Assembly: GCF_022985175.1 (NCBI RefSeq)
Contig: NC_066887.1
Location: forward strand, 13,691,075 to 13,755,074
Direction of reading: 5' to 3'
DNA from: Labeo rohita
Lineage: Eukaryota; Chordata; Actinopteri; Cypriniformes; Cyprinidae
DNA: 64,000 nucleotides
Shown here: positions 10,576 through 22,193 of the stretch, in pieces
Position numbering within the stretch: position 1 is the stretch's first letter
Layout: the number at the start of each line of letters is the position of its first letter
Notes under the pieces: model-generated
Database searches by the model: none
What the model was told of the DNA's origin: nothing
Seen by the model: only the letters and a program-made list of their open reading frames with translations
Made by a program: the position numbers and the translations under genes

Positions 10576-10669
10576 AGCCTGCAAAGTGTTCTTCGCCAAC
10601 GTGAGTTTCTCCTCACAATCTACAGCCATGTTCTGGATCTTATTGGCCTTCTGTAGGAGTAACTCCAAC
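10576..10669 (-). CDS. macf1: macf1 exon 12, plakin domain
   Basis: A 94-base exon, TTCTTAG to GTAAGT. It encodes (R)LELLLQKANKIQNMAVD and CEEKLTLAKNTLQA (residues 370-401). The CEEKLTLAKNTLQA stretch matches MACF1 more closely than dystonin (CEDKLILAGNALQS). Confidence 0.96.
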
Positions 10670-10760
10670 CTAAGAACATAGTTACGCATAAATAACACAT
10701 AAAAAAAATCCTACAATTCTAAATGCAGCACTCATTTTCTATATACATGAACTCACTAAC

Positions 10761-10888
10761 CTCTCCACAGCAGGTCTCAGTGCTTTCTCTCTCTCCAACA
10801 TCTCCAGGATCAGTTTTCCCCATTCCTCCTCCAGATCATTAGGGTGTAGCCCTTGAGGCAATTTAATGCGCCCGAACTCTATCCACGC
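10761..10888 (-). CDS. macf1: macf1 exon 11, plakin domain
   Basis: A 128-base exon, TGTTTAG to GTTAGT. It encodes AWIEFGRIKLPQGLHPNDLE followed by EEWGKLILEMLEREK and ALRPAVER. The WIEFGRIKLPQG motif is near-invariant in plakins. It leaves phase 2. Residues 328-370. Confidence 0.96.
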
Positions 10889-11158
10889 CTAAACAACATC
10901 CAAACCATCAATCATTTTAACATGAAAAGAAGCTTTCCTAGTGTTTTTCTGAGTGTGTGCCTGTGTGTTCTCTTTATACTGTCAGTCTTCCACCTCTCCC
11001 ACATGGCAGCACTGCGCTCTACATTAGCCTGAATCTGTTAATGTGCAGCTCCACTGTGCCTCTTGTGAACAGTGTCGCCTGCATTTAGCTGCAAAATCAA
11101 GGTCAGCCTCAATCTCTCTCTGTCACTCCCTTTTTATCTTCGTAACAGTCTATCTCAC

Positions 11159-11254
11159 CTCCAGAAGCTTGTAAAGGTGCTCAATGTGGCTCTTCTCTCT
11201 CTCCTTCGCAGGGATCTCTGTTTCTTTGAAGTGGACATATTCATTGTAAAGTGC
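11159..11254 (-). CDS. macf1: macf1 exon 10, plakin domain
   Basis: A 96-base exon, phase 0, TCCCCAG to GTGAGA. It encodes ALYNEYVHFKETEIPAKERE then KSHIEHLYKLLE (residues 296-327), a charged helix close to the equivalent exon of human MACF1. Confidence 0.96.
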
Positions 11255-11442
11255 CTGGGGAAGAAGAGACTTTTGGTAAGCAGCCAAGTATGGACACATC
11301 AAACGGTGATTAGCAATTTAAGGCATCACAGGTTTGGTCCAGACACAAGGCTGTTTGAGTGAATATGCTGCCTTGTAAGGGACCTCTTTTTAGCCGATTG
11401 TAAGGCAGTATGTATCCAGTTCTCTTTGCTCAGATTTCTTAC

Positions 11443-11562
11443 CTTGAGTTCCACAGGATTGTGGGGGAAGCTCCTGTTGGCCATGAGGGCCATATGTTGC
11501 CTGGTCCACTGCTGCAGAGAAGAGAAGCCAGATTGGTATTCTGTCCATCGCTGGTCAACCTC
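11443..11562 (-). CDS. macf1: macf1 exon 9, plakin domain
   Basis: A 120-base exon, phase 0, TTGTTCAG to GTAAGA. It encodes EVDQRWTEYQSGFSSLQQWT followed by RQHMALMANRSFPHNPVELK (residues 256-295), the first helices of the plakin-domain spectrin-repeat array. The W...W spacing is that of a spectrin repeat. Confidence 0.95.
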
Positions 11563-11670
11563 CTGAACAACAGAAAACAATGAAAATATACAAAAGACAA
11601 ATTACATTAAGTACATTAGAGAAAGAAGGTAAGGCCTGAAGAGAGTGAGTGCACTGTGAAGTAAACATAC

Positions 11671-11777
11671 ATGAGCTGCAATGCCTTCTCCACCCTCTGG
11701 GATCTTGGGGAAAGCATCGTAGATGGAGGAGACGTACGTGATGACAGATTTCTCATCTGGCGACGACACATCGACAT
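11671..11777 (-). CDS. macf1: macf1 exon 8, end of CH2
   Basis: A 107-base exon, ACGTTAG to GTATGT, encoding DVDVSSPDEKSVITYVSSIY then DAFPKIPEGGEGIAAH. This is the final CH2 helix and the linker into the plakin domain, closing the actin-binding domain at about residue 250. Residues 220-255. Confidence 0.96.
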
Positions 11778-11902
11778 CTAACGTAGAGAGAGAATAAAAA
11801 GACTAAGAAAGCGAATGATGATCTAAGACAAATGGAGTTAAGCACATAATTTCTATTTGTAGAATGGATGAAATCTAAAGACAGATAAGACACCAATGTT
11901 AC

Positions 11903-12015
11903 CTTCAGCATCTAGAAGTCGCGTTACCCCTAACGACTCTGCAATCTCAAAGGCCTGTTCCAGGTTCTCACGGTTACTCTGTTGTGCAACCACTTCCATG
12001 TCAATCAGGTCTGGC
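11903..12015 (-). CDS. macf1: macf1 exon 7, CH2
   Basis: A 113-base exon, TTTTTAG to GTAACA, encoding PDLIDMEVVAQQSNRENLEQ and AFEIAESLGVTRLLDAE. It starts by completing an Arg codon and ends with the first base of the next Asp codon. The SNRENLEQAFEIAE helix is typical of spectraplakin CH2. Residues 182-220. Confidence 0.96.
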
Positions 12016-12098
12016 CTAAAAATCACAATGTCATGAGATCATGAGACCACCACCCAGGAGAGCATCAATTATGCTTTAATGTGTATTTCCGTATGAAC

Positions 12099-12265
12099 CT
12101 GTATCTGTGCAGAAGAGCATTGAACAAGCGTCCATCGCTCCAGCAGGAGGAGAAATTGGAACAGCGGAGACCAGGGTAGCCCTCTGTGGCCTGTTGACTC
12201 CATAGCAGCAGCTTCTCTTTCGCCGTGAGGTCACCTGACTCACCGCTCACATAGATCTCAGAAAT
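12099..12265 (-). CDS. macf1: macf1 exon 6, start of CH2 (shared by both isoforms)
   Basis: A 167-base exon with acceptor TTTACCAG. It encodes ISEIYVSGESGDLTAKEKLL, then LWSQQATEGYPGLRC and NFSSCWSDGRLFNALLHRYR, the first half of CH2 including the SSCWSDG...FNALLHRYRP core. The donor CAG-GTTCAT is weak beyond the invariant GT. It leaves phase 2, completed by the next exon. Residues 127-182. Confidence 0.96.
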
Positions 12266-13925
12266 CTGGTAAATAGAAAGAGCTTATATTGTACCTGAAC
12301 TTCATCAAATGGTTTGCATACAGAGGTGAAAATTACCTCTTACTTCCACTGAAAAGGTTGAGCATTACTGCATATTTTTAGGGACAGCCACTGTTTCTAA
12401 CGCACAAGTGACCCACAGCTAGGCCATGAACCTTTCACTTTTTCCCTCTATATTCACTCCCTCTTTCTCTTGACAAAGGAAGTCAGTATCCGCAGTATCT
12501 GTCTGTGCCAGGCTCTAATCTGTATTCCTTCGTCATCCCTCTCATATGCTGCTCTTCACATCCCTGCCTGCTTCTTTTCTTGCCTAGCTAGCATAGAGCA
12601 CTTTAAATCCTGGCATGGATGCAGACCGTTCTGAGAGTATAGACAGACATAAATCATAGATCTTCACAAAGTCAATGCAGGTCAAGATTACCTTGAGCAA
12701 ATTTGGTGACATACAGAAACAGAACAGTAACTCTCCTAGCCTGAGCCTCTTACTCCAAAGATGATTAGAAGGTGAGGTCAGACAGATTTCTAAAGCTAGT
12801 CCAATCAACCAGGCTCTGAGCCATAAAAATGCACCCAAACATTACCTCTTCTTTTGGTATCACCGTCAAATGTGCTTTCCAGACAAGACCACTTGAATCA
12901 AATCAGTCTTGAGATGAATCGTCCATGACAGCAGAGATAAATCTGGGTTTGACGACATGCTGTGTGTGTCATAAAAACAGTGGACAGGTCGTACTGTAAC
13001 ACGCTGGTATTTCCATTAGAGTGCAGATGACTAAGTACGTGACCTTATAATAGAGTAAGGACAGTTGTGATTTGTGATGAGCTGCAACCCTCAAATAGTC
13101 TAATTACATCACAGTTAACACTGAGCACGTTACCGGGAAATGAACACACGCCAGTGTGCACTGTAACAATTTGAAGTAGTGTGGGCTTAAGGGATAGTGA
13201 AGGAAGTGCTACAATCAGTAATGTAAAAGGGCATTTGATTATAAAACAATGATAAGTGGATATATGAGAAAACAAACAAACAAACAAAAGGTCTAAAATA
13301 AAATGAAATGCAAAACCAAATAAAAAATTTAAATCAACAAATCTACCAGATCAACATGTTAAAAGTATGTTATGAAACTCTAGACGGCGCAGGCGATAAG
13401 TCGTAACTCAATCTGATATAATCACATGATTATTCACAAGGCGCAGCTGATTAGTTCACATCAGGAGCCAATAAGATTGTTGCTCAACATTCAAATATTT
13501 GGCTAATGCTTGCTGTAGCATTTGCAACGCACTTCAGAAACCCTCCACCTTCCCCAGCTCCACCTGTAGAGATCTGCTACACGGTACTTTCATGCGTTAT
13601 ATATGGGCTTTTCTACAGACTTGGTACTTTCTTTCTATTATCTATTGAAACAATAATATTTAAAATATTAGTAAGCTCAATATATATATGATAATCATTT
13701 ATTGAGAACTTTCATTTGGGAGGTGGCTGTTCCGAACACTACCCCCTAAATATGAAAAAAGACATTGACATTTTTTTTTTATTTTTTTTCCATTGTTGTT
13801 TTTAAAAGTATCTTTTTGATTCTTTTAAAAAGTGAAATTCAAAGAAAAAACAAACAAACAAACAAAAACATTCATTTTATATTTTCTTTATAAATGATGA
13901 AACTTGTAAAAACATGTCCCGCATT
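12266..13925. other. Intron sequence, no gene seen
   Basis: Lies upstream of the CH2 exon in transcription. Several short open frames on both strands have no family resemblance, no consistent splice context and ordinary AT-rich composition. I see no exon here. Confidence 0.6.
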
Positions 13926-13929
13926 TTTC

Positions 13930-14530
13930 ATGTCACTACCGAAACAGTGTTAGTCTATTGGCCAAGACTGATTTTAACTAAACCCACAAATTTATGATCA
14001 GGAAATATTCCTGTGTCCTCCTCTCTCATAGCTAAAAGGTGTGAGTAAATAGGTCTCTTCATTTTGAGGTAAATGTGTTCAAACGTCTGAAAAATCTGTG
14101 TGTAACTTTAAGGAACGTCACTACCAAACACATTTTTTTCTGCAATTAATGTGCAATTACACTTTTTTTTGGGAGTTATTCCATAACATTTAGTTTTTAT
14201 ATGTGTACCACTGTTCAGAACTGTGCTAGCTTACCATGTGCTATTAGCATCTTTGAGCTGACTTCAAAAGTATCTAAAATTGTCACTACCAAAACAGTTG
14301 GTGGAGTTTCAGTAGTGACATCTTTGTTTTTTTATCCCATAGAATTGTCACTACCAAAACAAAAGGGAACACATAATCCTCATATTTGGGGGAAATAAAA
14401 TTTTAGTACAGTTATGCGATTTTTTTGTATTTCAGTATATTTTAGTATGCAAGTTAAACTCCTGTAATGTGATGTGGTTGCTACCAAAGCATTACTGCCA
14501 CTACTAAAATGTGCTGTCACTACCAAAACA
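13930..14530 (+). repeat. Cluster of GTCACTACCAAAACA motifs
   Basis: The motif GTCACTACC(G/A)AAACA or close variants recurs at about 13931, 14117, 14281, 14346 and 14517, with weaker forms at 14473 and, inverted, at 14313 (GTAGTGAC). Spacing is irregular (65-186 bases), so it is not a simple tandem array. It lies in the intron between the alternative first exon and CH2. Confidence 0.7.
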
Positions 14531-14544
14531 TGGGATGTTTTTCA

Positions 14545-15890
14545 GTATAGACAAATTGGGTTTCAGTATAGACAAATTTGGGGAGAGGACAAATAATCTA
14601 ATACTTTCTGAAAATACAAATGAGAATTAACTGCAGAATTACTAGAAATGTGTACCTTGGATATTATACAATTTGCATGCATACACATTTTTTGGACAAA
14701 AAAAAAAAAAAAACCATTTCCAACTCCAATTCTGTAGAATGACCCATATCCATTTATTGTTAAATGTGCAGCACAGTATTTCTACATGCTCACAGCAGCA
14801 TGTCTGTGGATGTACTGGCAGCAGCAGGTCTCAGCCACAGCAGCACAGTAGCAGATCTATTCCGCCAAGACCAAACACATTAACATTGCCATGTATATTA
14901 CCATGCTAAACTCTTAGAGAGTTGTCTTGACAGAAATAATGCAACATTATGTAATGGAAAGAAAGGAAAGCAAAAATGCAGATAGCAAACATTTCCCCAA
15001 AGATTACAGGCCTGATTAATGCGCAAATCAAATCAATCTTTTTTTATATGTAGGGAAATTTCATGACATCATGACTGCAGCCAGCACATCCTGTACTGAA
15101 CTCTCTAGAAGACAGCTTTCTCTATAGCCAGACAGTGCATTTAGACACTCAACCATTGACTGTTTGATGTCTGATGCTGGCTTTTGTTTCCACATTTATG
15201 CTGAATTTCTGATACACTGGTAGGAATACAGCTAGGCGGACATCACTGAAATGCCATGCACAGTCATGGTTTGAGTATGCTTAAGATTGAGCATTTAATA
15301 AACCAAGTGCTGCTAGCACACTGCTGAAACATCTGTAACGAGGCCATGAAATCCCTCTCCACCAGCAATAACTCTTTAAATGTGCACGTGGAGCACTAGG
15401 CAAGGGAGGGCAGGCAGCAGACACAAATATGCAGCAATCACTGGTGCAGAGAGAAAAAAGATGAACAGCTAACAAAAAAGTCTGTGAACATCATTTGAGA
15501 TCATGTTTTGGCACTGCCAGCCAGTTTCACTCAAATACAGAACCTAGAGCATCAGGAATGACAGGAAAGAGAGTGGGTGGTGTGAGGGAAGGGAAATAAT
15601 GAGGAATGGAGGGAAGGGAAGGAGGCAGACAGTGAGAGATGGTCTGGGCAGTACTGATTAGGCTCCTGGGAGAGGTTCAGGAAGGATTTGCTGTTTTCTA
15701 TGCACAGCTGATTGGCTGAGAGAAAAAAGCCACATGAGATAGTAACGTAGAAATAGAATGAAGTACAAAACACAAAAACACCTATTCCACCCCTATTCAT
15801 TCCACACCCAAGCATTTTCAGCTTTAATCCCTACCTTTTTATGCTACAAAAGCCATATGAAAGCTTTAAAAAGACTGAGAGAAAAAAATC
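14545..15890. other. Intron sequence, no gene seen
   Basis: No recognisable element beyond short A tracts (14699-14713) and a G/A-rich + strand stretch at 15567-15650. It follows the donor of the alternative first exon. Confidence 0.55.
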
Positions 15891-15894
15891 TGAC

Positions 15895-16965
15895 CTTGGT
15901 AGAAGTCTGAGTCGGTATCTCTTGAGGGGAGATGGGACTCTCAAGCACAGAAGAATCAAGCACTTCAGAGGAGCTCCCCCAGTCAGTCTGAACAGCGCCT
16001 CCCGTCTCAGGCGAGGTGAGAGGCACATCACTAGCATAACCTGAAGACTGAAGATCTTGTGGAGGAGGGCCAAAGCCTTCCTGAGCAGAGTTCTCCAATA
16101 GGACCTCTCTTCCTTTTTTTTCCCGAGGTGCAGCTGTTGCTGGTTTGCCAGAGTCGTTCTCCCCGGGTGGTCGCCCTTGAGTTGTGGGCACTTGTATTTT
16201 CATAATGCCTCCAGTAACAGGAGATGCAGCTGGAGGTCCAGAATGGACCTCAAGCTCTTTGTCACGCCAGACGGGCGACCCAAAGTCCTTTGGATAGACA
16301 GTTCGGACCACACAAAGTTGCCCTCCAAACTCACGAATGTGCACAACTCCCTTCTTCTCGTTTTCCGAGGGCTCCCCGAACATCAGTTCACTCTGTCCAT
16401 GCACGTCCCCTCCTTCCCTCTCCACTTCTGGATCTCCACGTTTGGAGCGTAAAAGACAAGGTCTCTCTAATACCCCCTGAACTCGCTCTCGAACCTTACA
16501 GACTCTTCCTCCTCCAGGTGTCGTGTTGCCTTGTTCTAAATCAGCATGTGATTCTTCGCTGAGCCCTTCTACCTCAAACTGGCGAAGCGCCCCCAGCCAC
16601 GCTGGACTGGGATCTGGAGAAAGAATAGCCATCTTGCTGCCCCGCAATGTCCCTGTGCTTCCAAATATTGGGGCCATACCAGGAACAAGAACAACATTGG
16701 TGGGAGTTTCAGTTTCAGTAATTTGTCCAGATGCCAGTTTAGTTGAATCAAGAGCTCTTGTTGTAGACTCCTCAGTAACATCAACGCTTCCACTTTCCTT
16801 TTCTTCAAGGACGCGGCTTCTCTTGTCCTCCCCTTTGGCACCTTTTAACTTCTGTTTGGCCTTTCGTTTTCGCCTGAAGCGAAGTTTTCTTTTGGGTGAT
16901 AGTGGTGCAGCACCACCTGGTCCGGCATCTCTGGGTTGTTTCACACAACCAAGGGAGCTCCCCAT
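15895..16965 (-). CDS. macf1: Alternative first exon of macf1: lipid-anchor-type N terminus for a CH1-less isoform
   Basis: An uninterrupted 357-codon exon beginning MGSSLGCVKQPRDAG. Gly2 fits N-myristoylation and Cys7 is placed for palmitoylation. A basic cluster follows at about residues 24-50 (KRKLRFRRKRKAKQK). The remainder is polar, rich in Ser, Pro, Glu and Gly, and looks disordered. The exon ends ...PTQTSTK at a donor AAG-GTCAGA in phase 0, and the next downstream exon (12265) begins in phase 0, so the product joins CH2 directly and lacks CH1. Mammalian ACF7 and dystonin have comparable third N-terminal variants with one CH domain, and dystonin's is described as myristoylated; that parallel is recalled, not checked. 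Lipid attachment is inference. With the shared exons it gives 1115 codons inside the window. Confidence 0.82.
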
Positions 16966-19080
16966 ATCTCATAGAGCCAGAGTAACAATAAAAGAGAGCC
17001 AAAATTGAAGGCAAGAAAAAGGAGATGTCCACAATGGGATCGAAACAGTCAGCCTGAGGCTGGTAAGGTAAATTAAATTGTTAAGTTAATGACTCATCTG
17101 GAGTAAAAATCATGACAAAAAGTATGAACCATGACAACAGGGATTGGTACAGGGTGAGGTTCTTCCAGGACATCATGTCTCAACTTGGTGTGGACAGCAG
17201 TCATACCTCCTGTTGCTTGGTCTGTCGTTCAGGCAATGTTGCAGTTAACCCAAACCAAATATCACTTAGGGTCCTAGTAAGCCTCCTGGACTTGATGCTG
17301 AATATAGGTTACTGTCCTTTATAAAATATTAAAATCCTACGGCAAAGCATTTGATGTTTTTTCCCTCTCTCATGATGCAGAGATGATGCAGCACTGACTG
17401 AAGAAAAACTAGTGCCTTTTAGCCCATTTCACAAGCTATGTGTTAAATGCAGGCCATTTGTCATGGTACTCGAAGACTTGCTACACTGTAGATATTTTTC
17501 AAGGTGAGAACCACGATAAAACTGCACTGCAGACGTACAAAGACATACTCCTGTGAGCACACATGCACATGCTCAAAAACTCTGCATCAGGATGCATCAT
17601 TAGGATGCACTAATCATCAGCTTGCACGCTACTAAAAGCAAAGAAAACAATGTCTGAACAAGCGTTCACGTGCGTACAGTAAGATGCCTAGAAACACCTG
17701 CTTCTCTGAATATCTTCAGTATGCATTATTGATCACTGCACTCTGTGCACATAGGGTAGGTAATGCGTTGGGTAGTAGTCGTAGAAATCCTGTGGGACGC
17801 TTACAGTAAACCTGTGTAACAGGTCCCAGATCAGCTGCTAATGGACAAAAGTGCAAAGCCAGGCAGTTCATAACCCATCAGAGCTTAACGTTTTTTTGTT
17901 CCCATCACCAGCCAAGCATAACCAGCCCATGTCAGGTGATGCTTAGTCTTCACACCTGTAGCTATGAGTGTTTCATTTCCCAGGCATGCAAACTCCATTA
18001 AAACAAGTCTCCAGACATTAAAGAGAAAGAAGGGGAGGGGCTAGGTACTAAGCGTCTCGCCACTGCTGCCACGGGAACTGGCATCCCATTCACTGACATG
18101 AGTGAAGACCTCACCTTCACCTTTACAGATGTGGTTTAGCACATAGTCCAGTCTCGTATATCAAGTAAACATGATTTCAAGCCATCCTGTCTTCCTTGTT
18201 CCGCCACTAACCAGTGTACGTCCCTAGATTGGGGTGAGCCGATGAGAAAAAGAGTGATAACTGACAAGGTGCCGCTCCCTGATACTGTCAGCTTCTCTGG
18301 TTGTAAAATCTAATTAGAACGCCGCCAGGACAGGGCTGGGCTGGGTAGTTGAACCATGGCTGGATGAGGAAAAGAGGGAAATCCAAAGGAATCCTCCCCC
18401 AACCTGAAGCTGCACTGTTAGCCTCGCAGAAGAGTGCTGAAAAAAGCGTAGCTCCATCAGTCAAGCATGGCGAAATTGATCCGATTGATACGGTGCTCTC
18501 CTTTGCACAACCTGGGTGCAAATTAAAACGTGTAACTTACATGTGTGTGTGCCTGCAGGGTTCAGCGATCCCGATTCTGAGATTGAAAGCATATGTGTCG
18601 CTGTATATGTGGGTGTGCTTCAAAAGGCCTGCCGGGGAGAGAGGAAGCCAGGGGCTCCAGTAATAGCAGGTTGCATGTGTCCTCTTCTCAGTTGCTGGGT
18701 AGCTCCTCTGCTCTCACTGGTAGGCACCAGCGGAAAAAAGAGCTTCATCTCCAGTCTGCTGCAGCCTCACAGAATACGCTGCTGCTGCTTTAGCTTCCTC
18801 CTCCTCCCTCTCTCCCTCCTCCTTTCTCTTTCTCTCCTCCTATCCACGTGCTCATCCCTCCCTCCCTTGCCTGCTCTGATGCCTGGTGAGCTCAGAGCTC
18901 AACACACACACGCACATACACACCAATCAAATAGCCTTCAATTGGTTGGCAGCCTGCGGCTGCAAGAAAAGAATGAACCTGCAATTTTAATTGTTGCCCC
19001 TTAACATACACATTATTTCACAGCTACCATTATCGCCTCTCCTCTCCTACATACATATATATATATACACATATATATAG
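16966..19080. other. Upstream flank of the alternative first exon (unique sequence)
   Basis: About 2 kb almost free of recognised repeats, unlike most of the window, which fits a promoter or leader region for the exon at 15895-16965. It has a pyrimidine-rich + strand block at 18780-18870. No coding exon was found; open frames of up to 162 codons on the + strand have no family features. Confidence 0.45.
17316..17325 (-). promoter_or_regulatory. Possible TATA box for the alternative first exon
   Basis: The minus strand reads TTTTATAAAGG about 350 bases upstream of the ATG at 16965, with no intervening long repeat. A start near 17290 would give an unspliced leader of about 325 bases. This is a sequence match only; TATA-like strings are common in AT-rich introns. 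A pyrimidine-rich + strand stretch at 18780-18860 is another candidate upstream region. Confidence 0.25.
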
Positions 19081-19084
19081 TAAA

Positions 19085-19900
19085 ATGTTTAATGTTTTTT
19101 AAAAACGTCTCTCCTGCTCACCAAGCCTGCATTTATTTGATCCAAAGTACAGCAAAAACAGTAACATTTTTAAAATATCGAGATTGCAGAATCAGATACT
19201 TCTTGTGAAATAAAAATTTCGATGCCGCCTATGGAGTCCTATTTGCGCTTCATTTTTTTTCCCCATCTGGAAGACCTGAACTAGCGATCTGCCAGGACCT
19301 TGCTCGCTAATCTAAGCGCATAGCGCTCCAAAGTATGGCTACACGCAAAGTAGCCTATAATATTTGTGATAAACATGTTGAAATAGATGTGTCATCACCA
19401 ATATGACAAAGCATTTTAATTTAACAGATCGTTAAAGATCACAAACACGATTCAAATACCAACATGATTCTGTTCCTAAATTACAATGATTCATCTGTTT
19501 GATTCCTCAAACTTTCTTCCGTGCAGCGTTCGACCAGTGTGATCTGAACATTCAAATCTGTGTTCGTGTTGCCGCTGACCTAAAGAGAGCCACTGTCATG
19601 TATATGAATGAAACAGTTTCACAGTCTTTTCAACCACACAGTTCATTATTTCTGTGTTACAAACCCTAACCCTTTTTTGAACAGCAATATTAGAATGATT
19701 TCTGTGACACTGAAGACTGGAGTAAGGCTTGAATGCTTTAGCTTGGATCTCAGGAATAAATTACATTTTAAAATATATTCAAAAAGAAAGCAGTTATTTT
19801 AAATAATAAAAATATGTCACAATATTGCTTTTGCTCTATTTTAGAGCCTGCATTTCAAATAAATGCAGGCTTGGTGAGCAGAGGAGAAAACTTTAAAAAA
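19085..19900. repeat. Fragments of CACTACCAGTCAAAAG-type repeat
   Basis: CTCACCAAGCCTGCATTTATTTGATCC at 19118-19143 (a shared module) and, inverted, AAATGCAGGCTTGGTGAGCAG at 19861-19881 mark opposite-facing fragments of the family found at 27005, 31272, 38745, 46248 and elsewhere. The sequence between them is a mixture of unique and repeat-derived sequence. Confidence 0.6.
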
Positions 19901-21785
19901 CAAAAAAAATTTGGTAATGTAAGTGCATACAGATGAAAGATCTTGCCAGCTGTAAAGGTGCATTTACATTAAATTCTAATATAATTTCGCAGGCTGTTGG
20001 TCAATACTGCACATATGCATGACCAATGGAACCCAATGCTTAATTCAAGCAGGGAAATCTTTCCCCCTCACACGAAATTCCCAATTGCATGGATTCCTAT
20101 TGAAATCACTGGATTTTGTCAGCGAAGGTCTGGCGAATAGCAGTAAATGTGACCACAAAATCTCTCTTCTATTAAACCTACAGATAATACAGCACTGTGA
20201 TGGTATTTAGTCATGTGATCAAGGCAGCATATACGAGCAGGATTGCAAAGGAAGGTGATGAATTAACATGCAATAAATCAATCAGAACCATAATACCATG
20301 ATAATCAGCCAGCTGAGCCCTTTTTTTATATTTTTTGAATCAGCCTAATTGTCATGCATCCAGCGTCTCCTGTACTGTAACTGAGACTGGGTACATTTCT
20401 GTTTACTGACAGACAGAGACTGGCAGACATCTATCAGCTTTATCCTGCAGATAGACAGCATAGAATTTCACCACACTACAATCTTTGCCAAACACCCTAG
20501 CTGGCCAGACAACCACACCTTTTTTTGCAACTAACACAATAGCCAATCAGATCAAGCATTTTTTTTGTTTCTTTTTTTTTTGACAGAGATAGCTGGCACA
20601 AATTCAGCCTGAAGCCTGATTGGTGTTTCCCACAGGATCCTAAACTTAGATAAAAATATATCATGTCAATATGAGTATATACAAAACACAATTCCTACAG
20701 GCTGTTGTTAGCCTAAATTACAGCGGTGGTTTCAAAACAGAGGGACGTGTCCCAGATTGAGTGTGGGGGAGGCTGGATAGCTAATCTCTCTCGGCTGCCT
20801 AAAGTGAATATACAGTATGCATTAAAATGGCACTTACACGAGCGGTTTCAAATGCTTCTATTGACAGTAACTCCTCTTAATGGCTCAAAATGTGCCTCTG
20901 CTGAAATAATTAAATTGGACAATGTTTCTCTAAATGAGTCATGCTATATTATAAAGTGCTGTAGTAATTTTGGCTGCAAGTCATTACAGATCATGCCATG
21001 TTACCGTACACCATTGGAAGTGGACCAACTTGACATGTTCAACTTTGAACGAGTTTACAAAGACATGAGTAAACTCGTTCAAACCAATAACGCTTTGCAT
21101 TTCTGTAGTGGTCTACCATCCAGCCTTTTATTTCAACCTTCAATACTGTTTTGGTTGACAGAAAATAATGTAAGGTAATGTTACAATGTTTAACCAAAGC
21201 AAATTCTCCATACTGTCAATACCGTTATCTTATTTGCATTGTTTCAGAATTAACCAATGTTTAGTACTGCAATCGAGTATGCAAGTTATAAAAGTCCCAT
21301 TCCTTGTTTTTTAACCTCCGTTCTGTCCCAGAGATGCAAAAAATAATTTACAAGTACATATTTGGGTGCCAGTGGCCTGCTCTGTTCTGATTCAATTACT
21401 GCAATTTGTTTAGATAATCGATAGTTTGTTTCAAATCTCTGCTCTCTAGTTATTGTTAGAATACATAGGACATAAATATATCAGAGTCAAGCAGTGTGGG
21501 GGGAAAACACATGTGGTTTAATTTCTAAAGCTAATTTTCTTCCTTTTAATAATTTTCTAAAGCCACACGATTTTCCAGAGTCTGCATGATTTGCCATTTC
21601 ATGAGGCCTATGCTGCCTCTACTCATTTCTGCTGAATCATGCTGATTGAAAAAGGCTCTGGAGTCATACTAAACACAATCACCTTGGCAACCAGCTGCAT
21701 ATGTCACCTTGTGATGTCACCGCTCTGTTGATAATAACAGTGTCCCCTGCTGGACGATCCGAGGAAGTACAGCTAATATACTGAA
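19901..21785. other. Intron sequence, no gene seen
   Basis: It holds a 150-codon open frame on the + strand (20726-21178) with no motif I recognise, and T tracts near 20560. No splice-consistent exon of the minus-strand gene was found. Confidence 0.5.
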
Positions 21786-21788
21786 AAT

Positions 21789-22193
21789 GTGACCCTGGAC
21801 CATAAAACCAGTCATAAGGGGACATTTTGTCTGAATAAACAAGCTTTCCATTGATGTGTGGTTTATTAGGAAAGGACAATATTTGGCTGAGATACAACTA
21901 TTTGAAAATCTGGAATCTGAGGGTGCAAAAAAATCTAAAAATTGAGAACATTGCCTTTAAAGTTGTCCAAATGAAGTTCTTAGCAATGCATATTACTAAT
22001 CAAAAATGAGGTTTTGATATATTTACAGTAGGACATTTACAAAATATCTTCATGGAACATGATCTTTACTTAATATCCTAACAATTTTTGGCATAAAAGA
22101 AATATTGATCATTTTGACCCATAAAATGTATTGTTGGCTATTGCTACAAATATACCCGCGCTACTTATGACTGGTTTTGTAGTCCAGGGTCAC
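21789..22193. repeat. Inverted-repeat element, GTGACCCTGG family (copy 2)
   Basis: GTGACCCTGGACCATAAAAC at the left and its inverted counterpart GTTTTGTAGTCCAGGGTCAC at the right. Length 405 bases. It contains the ATGATCTTTACTTAATATCC module shared with the other copies. Confidence 0.85.

Noticed and set aside
16177..17008. + strand frames of 91, 112 and 161 codons opposite the alternative first exon
   Set aside because: They are antisense shadows of the GC-balanced coding exon on the minus strand.
18349..19004. Overlapping + strand frames of 104 and 162 codons upstream of the alternative exon
   Set aside because: Both lie in pyrimidine-rich sequence with no homology signal and would run antisense to the gene; mutually overlapping in different frames.
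20726..21178. 150-codon open frame on the + strand
   Set aside because: No recognisable domain, no splice or promoter context, and composition typical of the intron; length is within chance for this much AT-moderate sequence.
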